NCBI GenBank assembly: GCA_002691725.1
Contig: NZIT01000104.1
Span: 9,653-33,157 of the forward strand
Direction of reading: 5' to 3'
DNA from: SAR116 cluster bacterium
Lineage (GTDB): Bacteria > Pseudomonadota > Alphaproteobacteria > Puniceispirillales > UBA1172
DNA: 23,505 nt
In this document: positions 1-6,543 of the stretch, one piece after another
How positions within the stretch are numbered: position 1 is the first letter of the stretch
How the letters are laid out: the number at the start of each line of letters is the position of its first letter
The notes under the pieces: generated by a model
Databases searched by the model: none
What the model saw: the letters and a program-made list of their open reading frames with translations, nothing else
What the model was told of the DNA's origin: nothing
Translations under genes and position numbers: made by a program

Positions 1-957
1 GGCAATCGCCTTGATAACATGCTCACCACTGCGGATGCCGCTATCAAAAATCAACGGCATGTCATGACCAACCGCCTGCCTTATCTGGGTAAGGGAATGA
101 ATAGATACTGGCGCCGCGTTGAGCTGTCTTCCACCATGATTAGACACATATATGGCATCTGCGCCCATCGCCTTAATTCGGATCGCGTCTTCTGGGCACT
201 GGACGCCCTTGATAATTAATTTCCCGCGCCATTTATCACGCAATTTAGACAAAAATCCCCAATCGGCGGCATCACGACTGGCTTTGCGGATGAATTTGGT
301 CTTCTGGCTTGACGTTGCATAATTCATCGGCTTGGGTAATCCATTGCGGATACTGTAAGCAAGTGTCGCCAACGTCCAACGCGGATGTGAGGCAAAATCC
401 CAAATCTGCGATGGCCCCCAGCGCATGGGCATAGCAAAGCCATTTTTTAGATCACGCGCCCGCACCGAAGGGATCGGCACATCAACGGTAAAAATTAAGG
501 TGCTGTAATTGGCGGCCTCGGCACGGCTGACCAATTCATCAACAAAATCAGGAGATTGGTCGGCATAGAGCTGAAACCACGCATAGCCATCCGCATCCGC
601 AATTATTTGCTCAAGCGTCGAGGAAGATGCTGTTGACACACATAGCGGTATGCGCCGCTGTGAAGCTTCTTTGGCCATGAACTTATCAGCCCCCGGCCAA
701 GCCAGATTGGTCATCCCCATCGGCGCAAAGCCAAACGGATAATCCGCTTCCAATCCAAGGATTTGGCAAGACAGGGATCGCTTTGAAATATTCCTTAGAA
801 CCCTCGGCATCAGACGAACTTCGTTCAGAGCTTGGCTATTTTTATCATGCAGGCTTTCATCACCAGATGCGCCGGCAATAAAATCATAAAGCATTTTTGG
901 CAATCGGCTCTTGGCCCGCCGTTGTGCGTCATCAATGGTATATATTTGCCTGGGCAA
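1..957 (-). CDS. FMN-dependent alpha-hydroxyacid dehydrogenase (L-lactate dehydrogenase-like), C-terminus outside window
   Basis: Predicted flavoenzyme oxidising an L-2-hydroxyacid (lactate, glycolate or mandelate type) to the 2-oxoacid. The reading frame stays open for 319 codons to the left edge. Visible family landmarks, in order: an N-terminal segment with YDFIAGASGDE, the FMN-pocket stretch FGFAPMGMTNLAWPG, STASSSTLEQI, QLYADQ, TVDVP, and near the edge the catalytic-histidine motif SNHGGRQL followed by FDSGIRSGEHVIKAI. No ATG lies between the upstream in-frame stop and the conserved region. The best start is TTG at 955-957, with AGGA eight bases upstream, giving a protein that begins MPRQIYTIDDAQ. 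It is divergent from the LysR gene, a usual arrangement for a regulator and its target. The exact substrate cannot be told from the sequence. The family assignment is secure; the TTG start is inferred. Confidence 0.88.
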   Translation of the reverse strand, partial: MPRQIYTIDDAQRRAKSRLPKMLYDFIAGASGDESLHDKNSQALNEVRLMPRVLRNISKRSLSCQILGLEADYPFGFAPMGMTNLAWPGADKFMAKEASQRRIPLCVSTASSSTLEQIIADADGYAWFQLYADQSPDFVDELVSRAEAANYSTLIFTVDVPIPSVRARDLKNGFAMPMRWGPSQIWDFASHPRWTLATLAYSIRNGLPKPMNYATSSQKTKFIRKASRDAADWGFLSKLRDKWRGKLIIKGVQCPEDAIRIKAMGADAIYVSNHGGRQLNAAPVSIHSLTQIRQAVGHDMPLIFDSGIRSGEHVIKAIA

Positions 958-1071
958 GGAGCTATTCCTGATAGTGAAATGAAAAATTTACAGATTAAAA
1001 AATCATAGAACAAATATAATTATTGGATACATTGATCAAGAAAAGGTATAGTTTTCAGGCAAGGAGAAAAT

Positions 1072-1989
1072 ATGTTTAATTTTCGCCAACTCAAAGCCTT
1101 TGATACCGTCATGCGTCTTGGCACAGTCACGGCGGCAGCAAAGGCATTGAATGTATCTCAGCCTAGCATTACCAGATTGATACATGAGCTTGAATCCACG
1201 CTTGGATTTTCATTATTCATCCGACAAGGCAGAGGCATTATTTCAACGATTGAAGCACGGCGGTTTCATCAAGCCGTGGAAAGTGCCTTTATTAATATTG
1301 AGAAACTGGATGAACTGGCCGCGTCTATTCGCAAAAAGACGGTTGGCAAAGTTTCGGTCGGCGTTATTCCAACCGTTTCCTTGACATTACTGCCAAAAGT
1401 GTTGGGGCAAAGCAGCAAGACCGAGGGGCAAAACCATATTGAGGTGCATGTCCGCAATACTCCGGCAATCGTTGATGCCATTCAGTTGCAACAATTTGAT
1501 CTTGGGATTGTATCACGGTCGCCGCCCTATGAAGGCGTTCATATTCTCTATCAGGCATCGGTCAATTATGTGGCCCTGATCCCTGAACATCACGCTTTGG
1601 CAGAACCTGACAAAAGCCTCGATCTGGAAAAAGCCGCAGCAACGGAGGAGTTCATCACATTTGGGAATGTATATCCTCTGGATATGCACGGCATGGCGCC
1701 AAGACTAGCAGAACAGTTACAGAAAAACGCCCAATATAGTATCGCTAATTTGCTTGCCGCCGCCAGCTTGGTCAAGGAAACAGGTATTCCGGCCATAGTA
1801 GATCCTTTTTCGGCGCAGATGATGGCGGAAAAAGGCGGCGTTGTTATCAGGCCGCTTTTGCAGAGTTTGAATTATCATATTGCGATCATTACGCGCGGAT
1901 TGGATACCATGACGCGGGAGACCAGAATGTTGACAGACCTGCTTATTAATGGCTTTCAAAACGATCCTATCATCAAGTCGCATCGCTAA
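1072..1989 (+). CDS. LysR-family transcriptional regulator
   Basis: A 305-residue LysR-type regulator of the usual family length. The N-terminal winged helix-turn-helix covers about residues 4-62 (RQLKAFDTVMRLGTVTAAAK, then LNVSQPSITRLIHELE and LGFSLFIRQGRG). A periplasmic-binding-protein-like effector domain fills the rest, with the typical start KVSVGVIPTVSLTLLPKVL near residue 92. AAGGAG sits just upstream of the ATG. It is divergent from the FMN-dependent hydroxyacid dehydrogenase, which is its most likely target; this is inference from position. The 114-bp gap between them holds an 8-bp palindrome TTGATCAA (1032-1039) flanked by ATAC and GTAT (1027-1049), a possible LysR site. The effector is unknown. 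Confidence 0.93.
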   Translation: MFNFRQLKAFDTVMRLGTVTAAAKALNVSQPSITRLIHELESTLGFSLFIRQGRGIISTIEARRFHQAVESAFINIEKLDELAASIRKKTVGKVSVGVIPTVSLTLLPKVLGQSSKTEGQNHIEVHVRNTPAIVDAIQLQQFDLGIVSRSPPYEGVHILYQASVNYVALIPEHHALAEPDKSLDLEKAAATEEFITFGNVYPLDMHGMAPRLAEQLQKNAQYSIANLLAAASLVKETGIPAIVDPFSAQMMAEKGGVVIRPLLQSLNYHIAIITRGLDTMTRETRMLTDLLINGFQNDPIIKSHR

Positions 1990-2041
1990 TTCCTGACCGA
2001 TATTCAGCCGCAATACCGATCACATGCAATCAAATGCGCTG

Positions 2042-2815
2042 TCAAGAGAGGCCAGAAAAACCAATATTTGCAAAACCAATATCATGACCAGCTTTGAGAG
2101 GCCGGATATTAACCCCCTCCGCTACTTGGCTGATGACATAGGCATTGCTTCCATCATCACGGGCAATGTCAACCGATTTGACAACACCATCAACAATCCA
2201 AACGGCCACCCCATCGTCAATAGCAATGCCTGAAGATAAGCTGCCATCAGCAATATGATGGTGATAAGCGTTTTTCCTTGGCGCTTCGTTGCTATAATGT
2301 GGGCAAGCACTGCCAGCCAGCAAACCCAGCCCTGGGTGCAATTCATAGCCATCTGAACTATTCCCCAATAACAGATCAGAAAACCAGCAAATCGCGCCAG
2401 CGCTTACCCCTGCCATGACGACGCCCTGCCGAATAGCGTCCATCAATAAAGCCGTGATGCCTGAACGCTGCCAATGCGCCAGCATGGTGGCGGTTTCGCC
2501 GCCGCCTATATAAACGATATCAAGATTTTGGAAAAATGCAGTCGCTTCGCTTGCATCGGCGCTTATGGGCAGATGACGGGTTTCCGCGCAATCATAAAAG
2601 CGCTTGTGAAAATTGGCAATTCTTTGGGGATTATCAGCGCTGGCATGACCGATATAGCCAATATGAGTTGACTGCGCTGCCCCGGTAAGATCAAGCAGAC
2701 GGTCTTCTAACAACGGATCACCATTCAATCTATTATCAGGCCTTCCATTATCAGACGAGGCATTATCAGCATGAGTAAATCCGCCACCGCCAACAGCATA
2801 TATCTGTATCGCCAT
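2042..2815 (-). CDS. Peptidase S51 (peptidase E-like) / class I glutamine amidotransferase-like protein
   Basis: A 257-residue cytoplasmic protein of the S51 serine peptidase family, whose best-known member, peptidase E, cleaves Asp-X dipeptides. It starts IQIYAVGGGGF, has VYIGGGETATML at about 101-112, the nucleophile motif AGVSAGAICW with Ser138, and ACPHY with His173 as the likely catalytic histidine. No signal peptide is seen. GGGAGG lies 12 bases upstream of the ATG. Between the GGGGF motif and the conserved DPLLEDRLLDLTG segment there are three five-residue repeats beginning Asp-Asn (residues 17-31), encoded by a 15-bp tandem repeat, which I take to be a recent insertion. The gene is divergent from a dipeptide-type ABC importer, suggesting hydrolysis of imported peptides. 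The family is clear; the specificity is not. It converges with the LysR gene, leaving about 50 bp with no obvious terminator. Confidence 0.87.
   Translation of the reverse strand: MAIQIYAVGGGGFTHADNASSDNGRPDNRLNGDPLLEDRLLDLTGAAQSTHIGYIGHASADNPQRIANFHKRFYDCAETRHLPISADASEATAFFQNLDIVYIGGGETATMLAHWQRSGITALLMDAIRQGVVMAGVSAGAICWFSDLLLGNSSDGYELHPGLGLLAGSACPHYSNEAPRKNAYHHHIADGSLSSGIAIDDGVAVWIVDGVVKSVDIARDDGSNAYVISQVAEGVNIRPLKAGHDIGFANIGFSGLS
2732..2776. repeat. 15-bp tandem triplication inside the S51 peptidase gene
   Basis: ATTATCAG recurs at 2732, 2747 and 2762, an exact 15-bp period. On the coding (minus) strand this gives three in-frame five-residue units that each begin Asp-Asn. The unit length is a multiple of three, so the frame is kept. 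Only the first eight bases of each unit are identical; the remainder has diverged. Confidence 0.8.
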
Positions 2816-3070
2816 GCGTTCTTCTCGCCTCCCGAAAGATCAGCCTGACCTGAATTCAGAAAATAAGCAATTCGAATATAAAAAACTAATTCATACAAAA
2901 TACGTATGAATATATTTGTAAATTATATTTGTTATAATATTTCTTAAATCTCATAGTCATTAATAACAAACGAACACACAGGATAACTTTGCCTGTCACA
3001 CCTATAAATGGAAATGGTCAAGGGACGAATTAAACCTTTGCCAGTTATCAATAATGATGGAGGAAATCAG
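2816..3070. promoter_or_regulatory. Divergent promoter region between peptidase and ABC importer, with a 23-bp dyad
   Basis: This 255-bp AT-rich gap holds no convincing gene. A dyad with perfect 8-bp arms ATTCATAC (2889-2896) and GTATGAAT (2904-2911) separated by 7 bp is a candidate operator. A TATAAT box is at 2933-2938 on the plus strand, but no good -35 is found at the right distance, so an activator-dependent promoter is possible. GGAGG at 3059-3063 is the ribosome binding site that decides the start of the binding-protein gene. Confidence 0.45.
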
Positions 3071-4552
3071 ATGAAAAAATCGTTAATCGCATCAGCATTA
3101 ATCATAATGCTTTGTGGTGCAAATGCGATCGCGTCCCCTAGTGGAACGTTCAGACAAGCACATGAATATGGTTTTGGTGACAAATCCAATCTTGATCCCG
3201 CTTCGCGTGGCCGGGTCATGCAGATCACTGAAAAATTGATGAGCCGGCTGATCAGGCCAGATTTGAAAGGCTCGCCTAGCCCAGACCTTGCCACATCATG
3301 GAGCGCAAACGCCGAAGCAACCGAATGGACGCTCAACTTGCGCGAAGGCGTCAGCTTCCATGATGGCTCCAGCTTTGATGCTGGCGATGTCATTTATACA
3401 TTTGAGCGCGTTCTCGACCCCGAAAACAAGTCTCCGGCACGGTCAGCTATTAAAATGATCGAGAGCATGGAAGCCGTTGACAGCATGACGGTCAAGTTTT
3501 CCCTATCCACCCCATTTGCTGATATGCCGCTTCAGCTGATGGATTATCGGTTGCGGATTATCCCGGAAGATTCAGGTGACAGCATCGCAACCTCAGGCAT
3601 CGGAACAGGGCCATTTAAGCTGGTTTCCTTTGATGCCGCAGGGGTCACAAAACTAGAAGCCAATATGGATTACTGGGAAGGCGCTCCAGGTGTCGCAAAT
3701 ATGGAAATCATTGGTATCGGTGATGGTCAGGCACGCATGCAAGCCTTGCTTGGCGGTCAAATTGACTTTGAAAACACCGTTACCAATCAGCAAAAGCCAA
3801 TGTTTGCCAGCAGCAATAAATTCAAGATGGTGGAAGTTCCAACCGGCAACTGGCGTGGATTGGTATTTCGCACCGATGTTGAGCCATTTACAGATGTCAG
3901 GGTTCGGAAAGCTGTGCGGATGGCCGCTGACCGTGATGAATTGGTCAAATTGATCATGGGCGGTGCTGCTACGGTAGCTTGTGACACACCGGTTAAGCCT
4001 GATGATCAGTATCGTGCCGATATCTCATGCCCGCAGGATATTGCAGGGGCAAAGAAGCTGCTTGCCGACGCTGGTTATGCTGACGGTATTGATGTTGAGG
4101 TTTATGTTGCAACGCTTGAGCCAACATGGCCAATTCTTGCCGAAGCCTATCAGCAACAGGCCGCAGAAGCAGGCATTAGAGTTACCATTAAGCAGGTTCC
4201 GTCTGATGGCTACTGGAGCGATACATGGATGCAAAAGTCGGTTTCAGCTACACGCTGGAATGAACGGCCTGCGGATTCCGCTCTGCATGAGATTTATCTC
4301 TCAACTGCAAAATGGAACGAATCCTATTATAACGATCCGGCATTTGACAGCTTGCTTGGTGATGCAAGACGTGAGCTTGATTTCGAAAAGCGTAAGGCGA
4401 TTTATGTCCAGGCACAGGAACATCTTTATGAGACTGCCGGTACGTTGATCCCTTATCATGTCTCAAAGCTTTATGTCTATAATGCGCGAGTTGATGGCAT
4501 TGATGCTGTGGAAAACCACTCTATTCGCTGGAATAAGGTTACGGTCGAATAG
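3071..4552 (+). CDS. ABC transporter substrate-binding protein, dipeptide/oligopeptide type (SBP_bac_5)
   Basis: Periplasmic receptor of a peptide-type ABC importer, 493 residues. The frame is open upstream to 3008, but the start at 3071 is chosen because GGAGG lies seven bases before it and because it gives a textbook signal peptide: MKKS, a hydrophobic core, then likely cleavage near ANAIA-SP. The family signature around residues 76-118 is clear (ATSWSANAEATEWTLNLREG, FHDG, FDAGDVIYTFERVLDP). Two cysteines, C304 and C320, flank a short loop and could form a disulfide in the periplasm. No lipobox is evident. It is the first gene of an importer operon whose permeases and ATPase follow. The ligand may be dipeptides or other small molecules such as nickel, heme or opines; the neighbouring peptidase favours peptides, by inference. 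Confidence 0.92.
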   Translation: MKKSLIASALIIMLCGANAIASPSGTFRQAHEYGFGDKSNLDPASRGRVMQITEKLMSRLIRPDLKGSPSPDLATSWSANAEATEWTLNLREGVSFHDGSSFDAGDVIYTFERVLDPENKSPARSAIKMIESMEAVDSMTVKFSLSTPFADMPLQLMDYRLRIIPEDSGDSIATSGIGTGPFKLVSFDAAGVTKLEANMDYWEGAPGVANMEIIGIGDGQARMQALLGGQIDFENTVTNQQKPMFASSNKFKMVEVPTGNWRGLVFRTDVEPFTDVRVRKAVRMAADRDELVKLIMGGAATVACDTPVKPDDQYRADISCPQDIAGAKKLLADAGYADGIDVEVYVATLEPTWPILAEAYQQQAAEAGIRVTIKQVPSDGYWSDTWMQKSVSATRWNERPADSALHEIYLSTAKWNESYYNDPAFDSLLGDARRELDFEKRKAIYVQAQEHLYETAGTLIPYHVSKLYVYNARVDGIDAVENHSIRWNKVTVE

Positions 4553-4578
4553 ACAAATCAATTGAGAAACCTGATAAT

Positions 4579-4626
4579 AGGGCCAGTGGCTACGCCTTGA
4601 CTATCTTGGCAATAGAAACTGGCCCT
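4579..4626 (+). promoter_or_regulatory. Intercistronic stem-loop between binding-protein and permease genes
   Basis: A 9-bp perfect stem, AGGGCCAGT (4579-4587) with ACTGGCCCT (4618-4626), encloses a 30-nt loop, 26 bases after the stop codon. No T-run follows, so full termination is unlikely. Such structures commonly protect the upstream message or partly attenuate, so that binding protein exceeds permease; that role is inferred here. Confidence 0.6.
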
Positions 4627-4684
4627 TAAATACATAATTCTGGAAAACCATAATCCTGATCACGTCCAAACGGAAAACTAAATT

Positions 4685-5644
4685 ATGATTGTGATGCTGA
4701 TGAGACGAATTTTACTGGGCTTTATTACCGTTTGCCTGGTATCCATCATTATCTTTAGTGGCATTGAGATGCTGCCGGGTGATGCCTGCACCCAATATTT
4801 AGGTGAATATCAGGCTGATAAAGAGTTGCTTGAACAATGCCGCAAAGACCTTGATTTAAATAGACCTGCGCATGAGCGGTTTCGGGAATGGGCTGGTGGC
4901 GCTATGACAGGCGACCTTGGCATGGCTGTTGATGGTAAAACCAAAATCAGCACGATTGTTGGTGATCGTGTGAAAAACTCACTGCTACTTGCTTTTTGTG
5001 CCATGCTTGTTGGCATCCCTTTAGCGCTGATATTGGGCATCATCACTGGTCTTTGGCGTGATCGGATGCCTGATCTGGTCATATCGACATTGGCCATTTT
5101 TGCCATGACTATTCCTGAATTTGTGTCGGCAACATTGCTTATTCTGGTGTTCAGCATCTGGCTCGGCTGGTTGCCTGGAATTGTGCTAACATCGGCGAGC
5201 GCGCCTATATCTGAATTTTTTCCTGAGATTTTGTTGCCTGTGATCGTCCTGTCACTGGTGATGTGCGCCCATATCATGCGTATGGTGCGCTCATCGGTGA
5301 TTGATGTCATGTCTAGTGATTACGTTCAAATGGCGACGCTTAAAGGTGTGCCATATTGGCAGATGGTGTTTCGTCATGCCTTACCAAATGCGCTATTGCC
5401 AGCAATAAATGTTGTGGCGCTTACGATTGCCTGGCTGCTTGGCGGCGTTGTCGTGATTGAGGTGGTGTTCAATTATCCGGGATTAGGACGGCTCATGATT
5501 GATGCCATTTCTGATCGAGATTTGCCGGTTGTGCAATCCATTGCCTTGATTGTGGCAAGTATTTATGTCTGCGTTAACTTAGCGGCAGATTTATTAACAA
5601 TGTTGGCGAACCCGAAATTGCGAACTGTTTATACGAGGAAATAA
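4685..5644 (+). CDS. ABC transporter permease, DppB/OppB type
   Basis: Inner-membrane permease subunit of the peptide-type importer, 319 residues, with about six membrane segments. The first (RRILLGFITVCLVSIIIFSG) is followed by a periplasmic loop with LPGDACTQYLGE, as is usual for the DppB branch. The cytoplasmic EAA loop that contacts the ATPase is recognisable at about residues 205-240 (SSDYVQMATLKGVPYWQMVF, then RHALPNALLP). The start at 4685 has GGAAAA seven bases upstream; in-frame ATGs at 4694 and 4700 are alternatives. The stop codon overlaps the next ATG by one base (TAATG), so the two permeases are translationally coupled. Confidence 0.93.
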   Translation: MIVMLMRRILLGFITVCLVSIIIFSGIEMLPGDACTQYLGEYQADKELLEQCRKDLDLNRPAHERFREWAGGAMTGDLGMAVDGKTKISTIVGDRVKNSLLLAFCAMLVGIPLALILGIITGLWRDRMPDLVISTLAIFAMTIPEFVSATLLILVFSIWLGWLPGIVLTSASAPISEFFPEILLPVIVLSLVMCAHIMRMVRSSVIDVMSSDYVQMATLKGVPYWQMVFRHALPNALLPAINVVALTIAWLLGGVVVIEVVFNYPGLGRLMIDAISDRDLPVVQSIALIVASIYVCVNLAADLLTMLANPKLRTVYTRK

Positions 5645-6525
5645 TGGCTCAAGCCATCACGCATCAATTTGAAAAAAACAGGGCGCTAACTGTCCTTAAA
5701 GACCTTGTGTCGCGTCCGTCTGGGGCGATTGGGCTTTCGCTGGTTATGTTTCATCTCGTGCTGGCGATCATCAGCCCTTATATCGCCCCCTTTGATTACA
5801 AATTGCAAAACTCTTCCCTGATGTTATCTGCTCCTGATGCGGTGCATTGGCTGGGTGCTGATCATCTTGGCCGTGATGTGTTCTCACGAACATTGATGGG
5901 CGGCCGCGAAGCTCTCCTGGTCACCGGAATAGCGACTCCTCTAGCGGTGATATGGGGCGGCTTTATTGGCATATTATTCGGCCTTGTCGGTGGCCGACTT
6001 GACGAGGTGCTTATGCGCGTGGTTGACGCCTTTCTCTCCCTGCCATGGATTTTGAAAATGTTGGTCATCATTGTCACCTTTGGCTCAGGAACCGCAGTGC
6101 TGATCCCAACACTGGCATTTTTCTATGGCGTGCCTGTCATCAGGATTGCCCGCGCCGCCACGCATGATGTGATCGCGCGTGATTTTGTCTGGTCAGCCAA
6201 GGCCAGAGGACATAGCCGGATTAGTATCATCTGGCGTGAGTTACTGCCGAATGTTCTGGATGCTTTAATGGTTGAGGGTGCTATGCGCTGGTCGTGGATG
6301 TTGCTGGCGTTTTCTTCGTTATCTTTTCTTGGCTTTGGGGTATCGCCGCCAACGCCTGATTGGGGATTAATGATTTCAGATGCGCGCGGCTTCATGTCAT
6401 TTGCTCCATGGGGGGTCATTGGCCCCGTTATTGCCCTATCCTCATTGATCATAGGGATCAATCTGACGGCAGATGCCTTGGCTAAGGCATTAGGGATTGA
6501 CCGCGCCCAGAAAGCGCCAGTGTAA
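5644..6525 (+). CDS. ABC transporter permease, DppC/OppC type
   Basis: Second permease of the importer, 293 residues. It has the N-terminal cytoplasmic tail and first membrane helix typical of the DppC branch, then HWLGADHLGRDVFSRTLMGG, a family hallmark, at about residues 68-87. The EAA loop is at about 178-210 (VWSAKARGHSRISIIWRELL, then PN). The ATG overlaps the previous stop, with GAGGA just upstream. The last codons and the stop lie in a 14-bp tandem duplication that separates this gene from the ATPase gene. Confidence 0.93.
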   Translation: MAQAITHQFEKNRALTVLKDLVSRPSGAIGLSLVMFHLVLAIISPYIAPFDYKLQNSSLMLSAPDAVHWLGADHLGRDVFSRTLMGGREALLVTGIATPLAVIWGGFIGILFGLVGGRLDEVLMRVVDAFLSLPWILKMLVIIVTFGSGTAVLIPTLAFFYGVPVIRIARAATHDVIARDFVWSAKARGHSRISIIWRELLPNVLDALMVEGAMRWSWMLLAFSSLSFLGFGVSPPTPDWGLMISDARGFMSFAPWGVIGPVIALSSLIIGINLTADALAKALGIDRAQKAPV

Positions 6526-6543
6526 ATGAGCCAGTGTAAATGA
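6516..6543. repeat. Perfect 14-bp tandem duplication at the permease/ATPase junction
   Basis: GCCAGTGTAAATGA occurs at 6516-6529 and again, without any gap, at 6530-6543. Each copy carries the TAA-ATG junction. The first copy holds the permease stop and a false ATG; the second holds the real ATPase start. A single recent slippage event explains it. Confidence 0.95.
6526..6543 (+). CDS. Five-codon minicistron created by the duplication
   Basis: ATG at 6526, directly after the permease TAA, opens a five-codon frame (MSQCK) that ends with TGA at 6541-6543, overlapping the ATPase ATG at 6540 as ATGA. It probably has no product of use. It may hand ribosomes from the permease to the ATPase gene, because no good ribosome binding site is seen before 6540. 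Expression is inferred only. Confidence 0.35.
   Translation: MSQCK

Noticed and set aside
3008..3070. Longer N-terminus for the substrate-binding protein starting at 3008
   Set aside because: It would bury the signal peptide behind 21 residues and lacks a ribosome binding site, while GGAGG precedes the ATG at 3071.
3981..4448. 155-codon plus-strand frame within the binding-protein gene
   Set aside because: Frame-shifted reading of a clearly conserved gene; no domain features.
4810..5310. 166-codon open frame on the minus strand within the first permease gene
   Set aside because: It is antisense to a clear permease, has no family features and an unnatural composition; a shadow frame.
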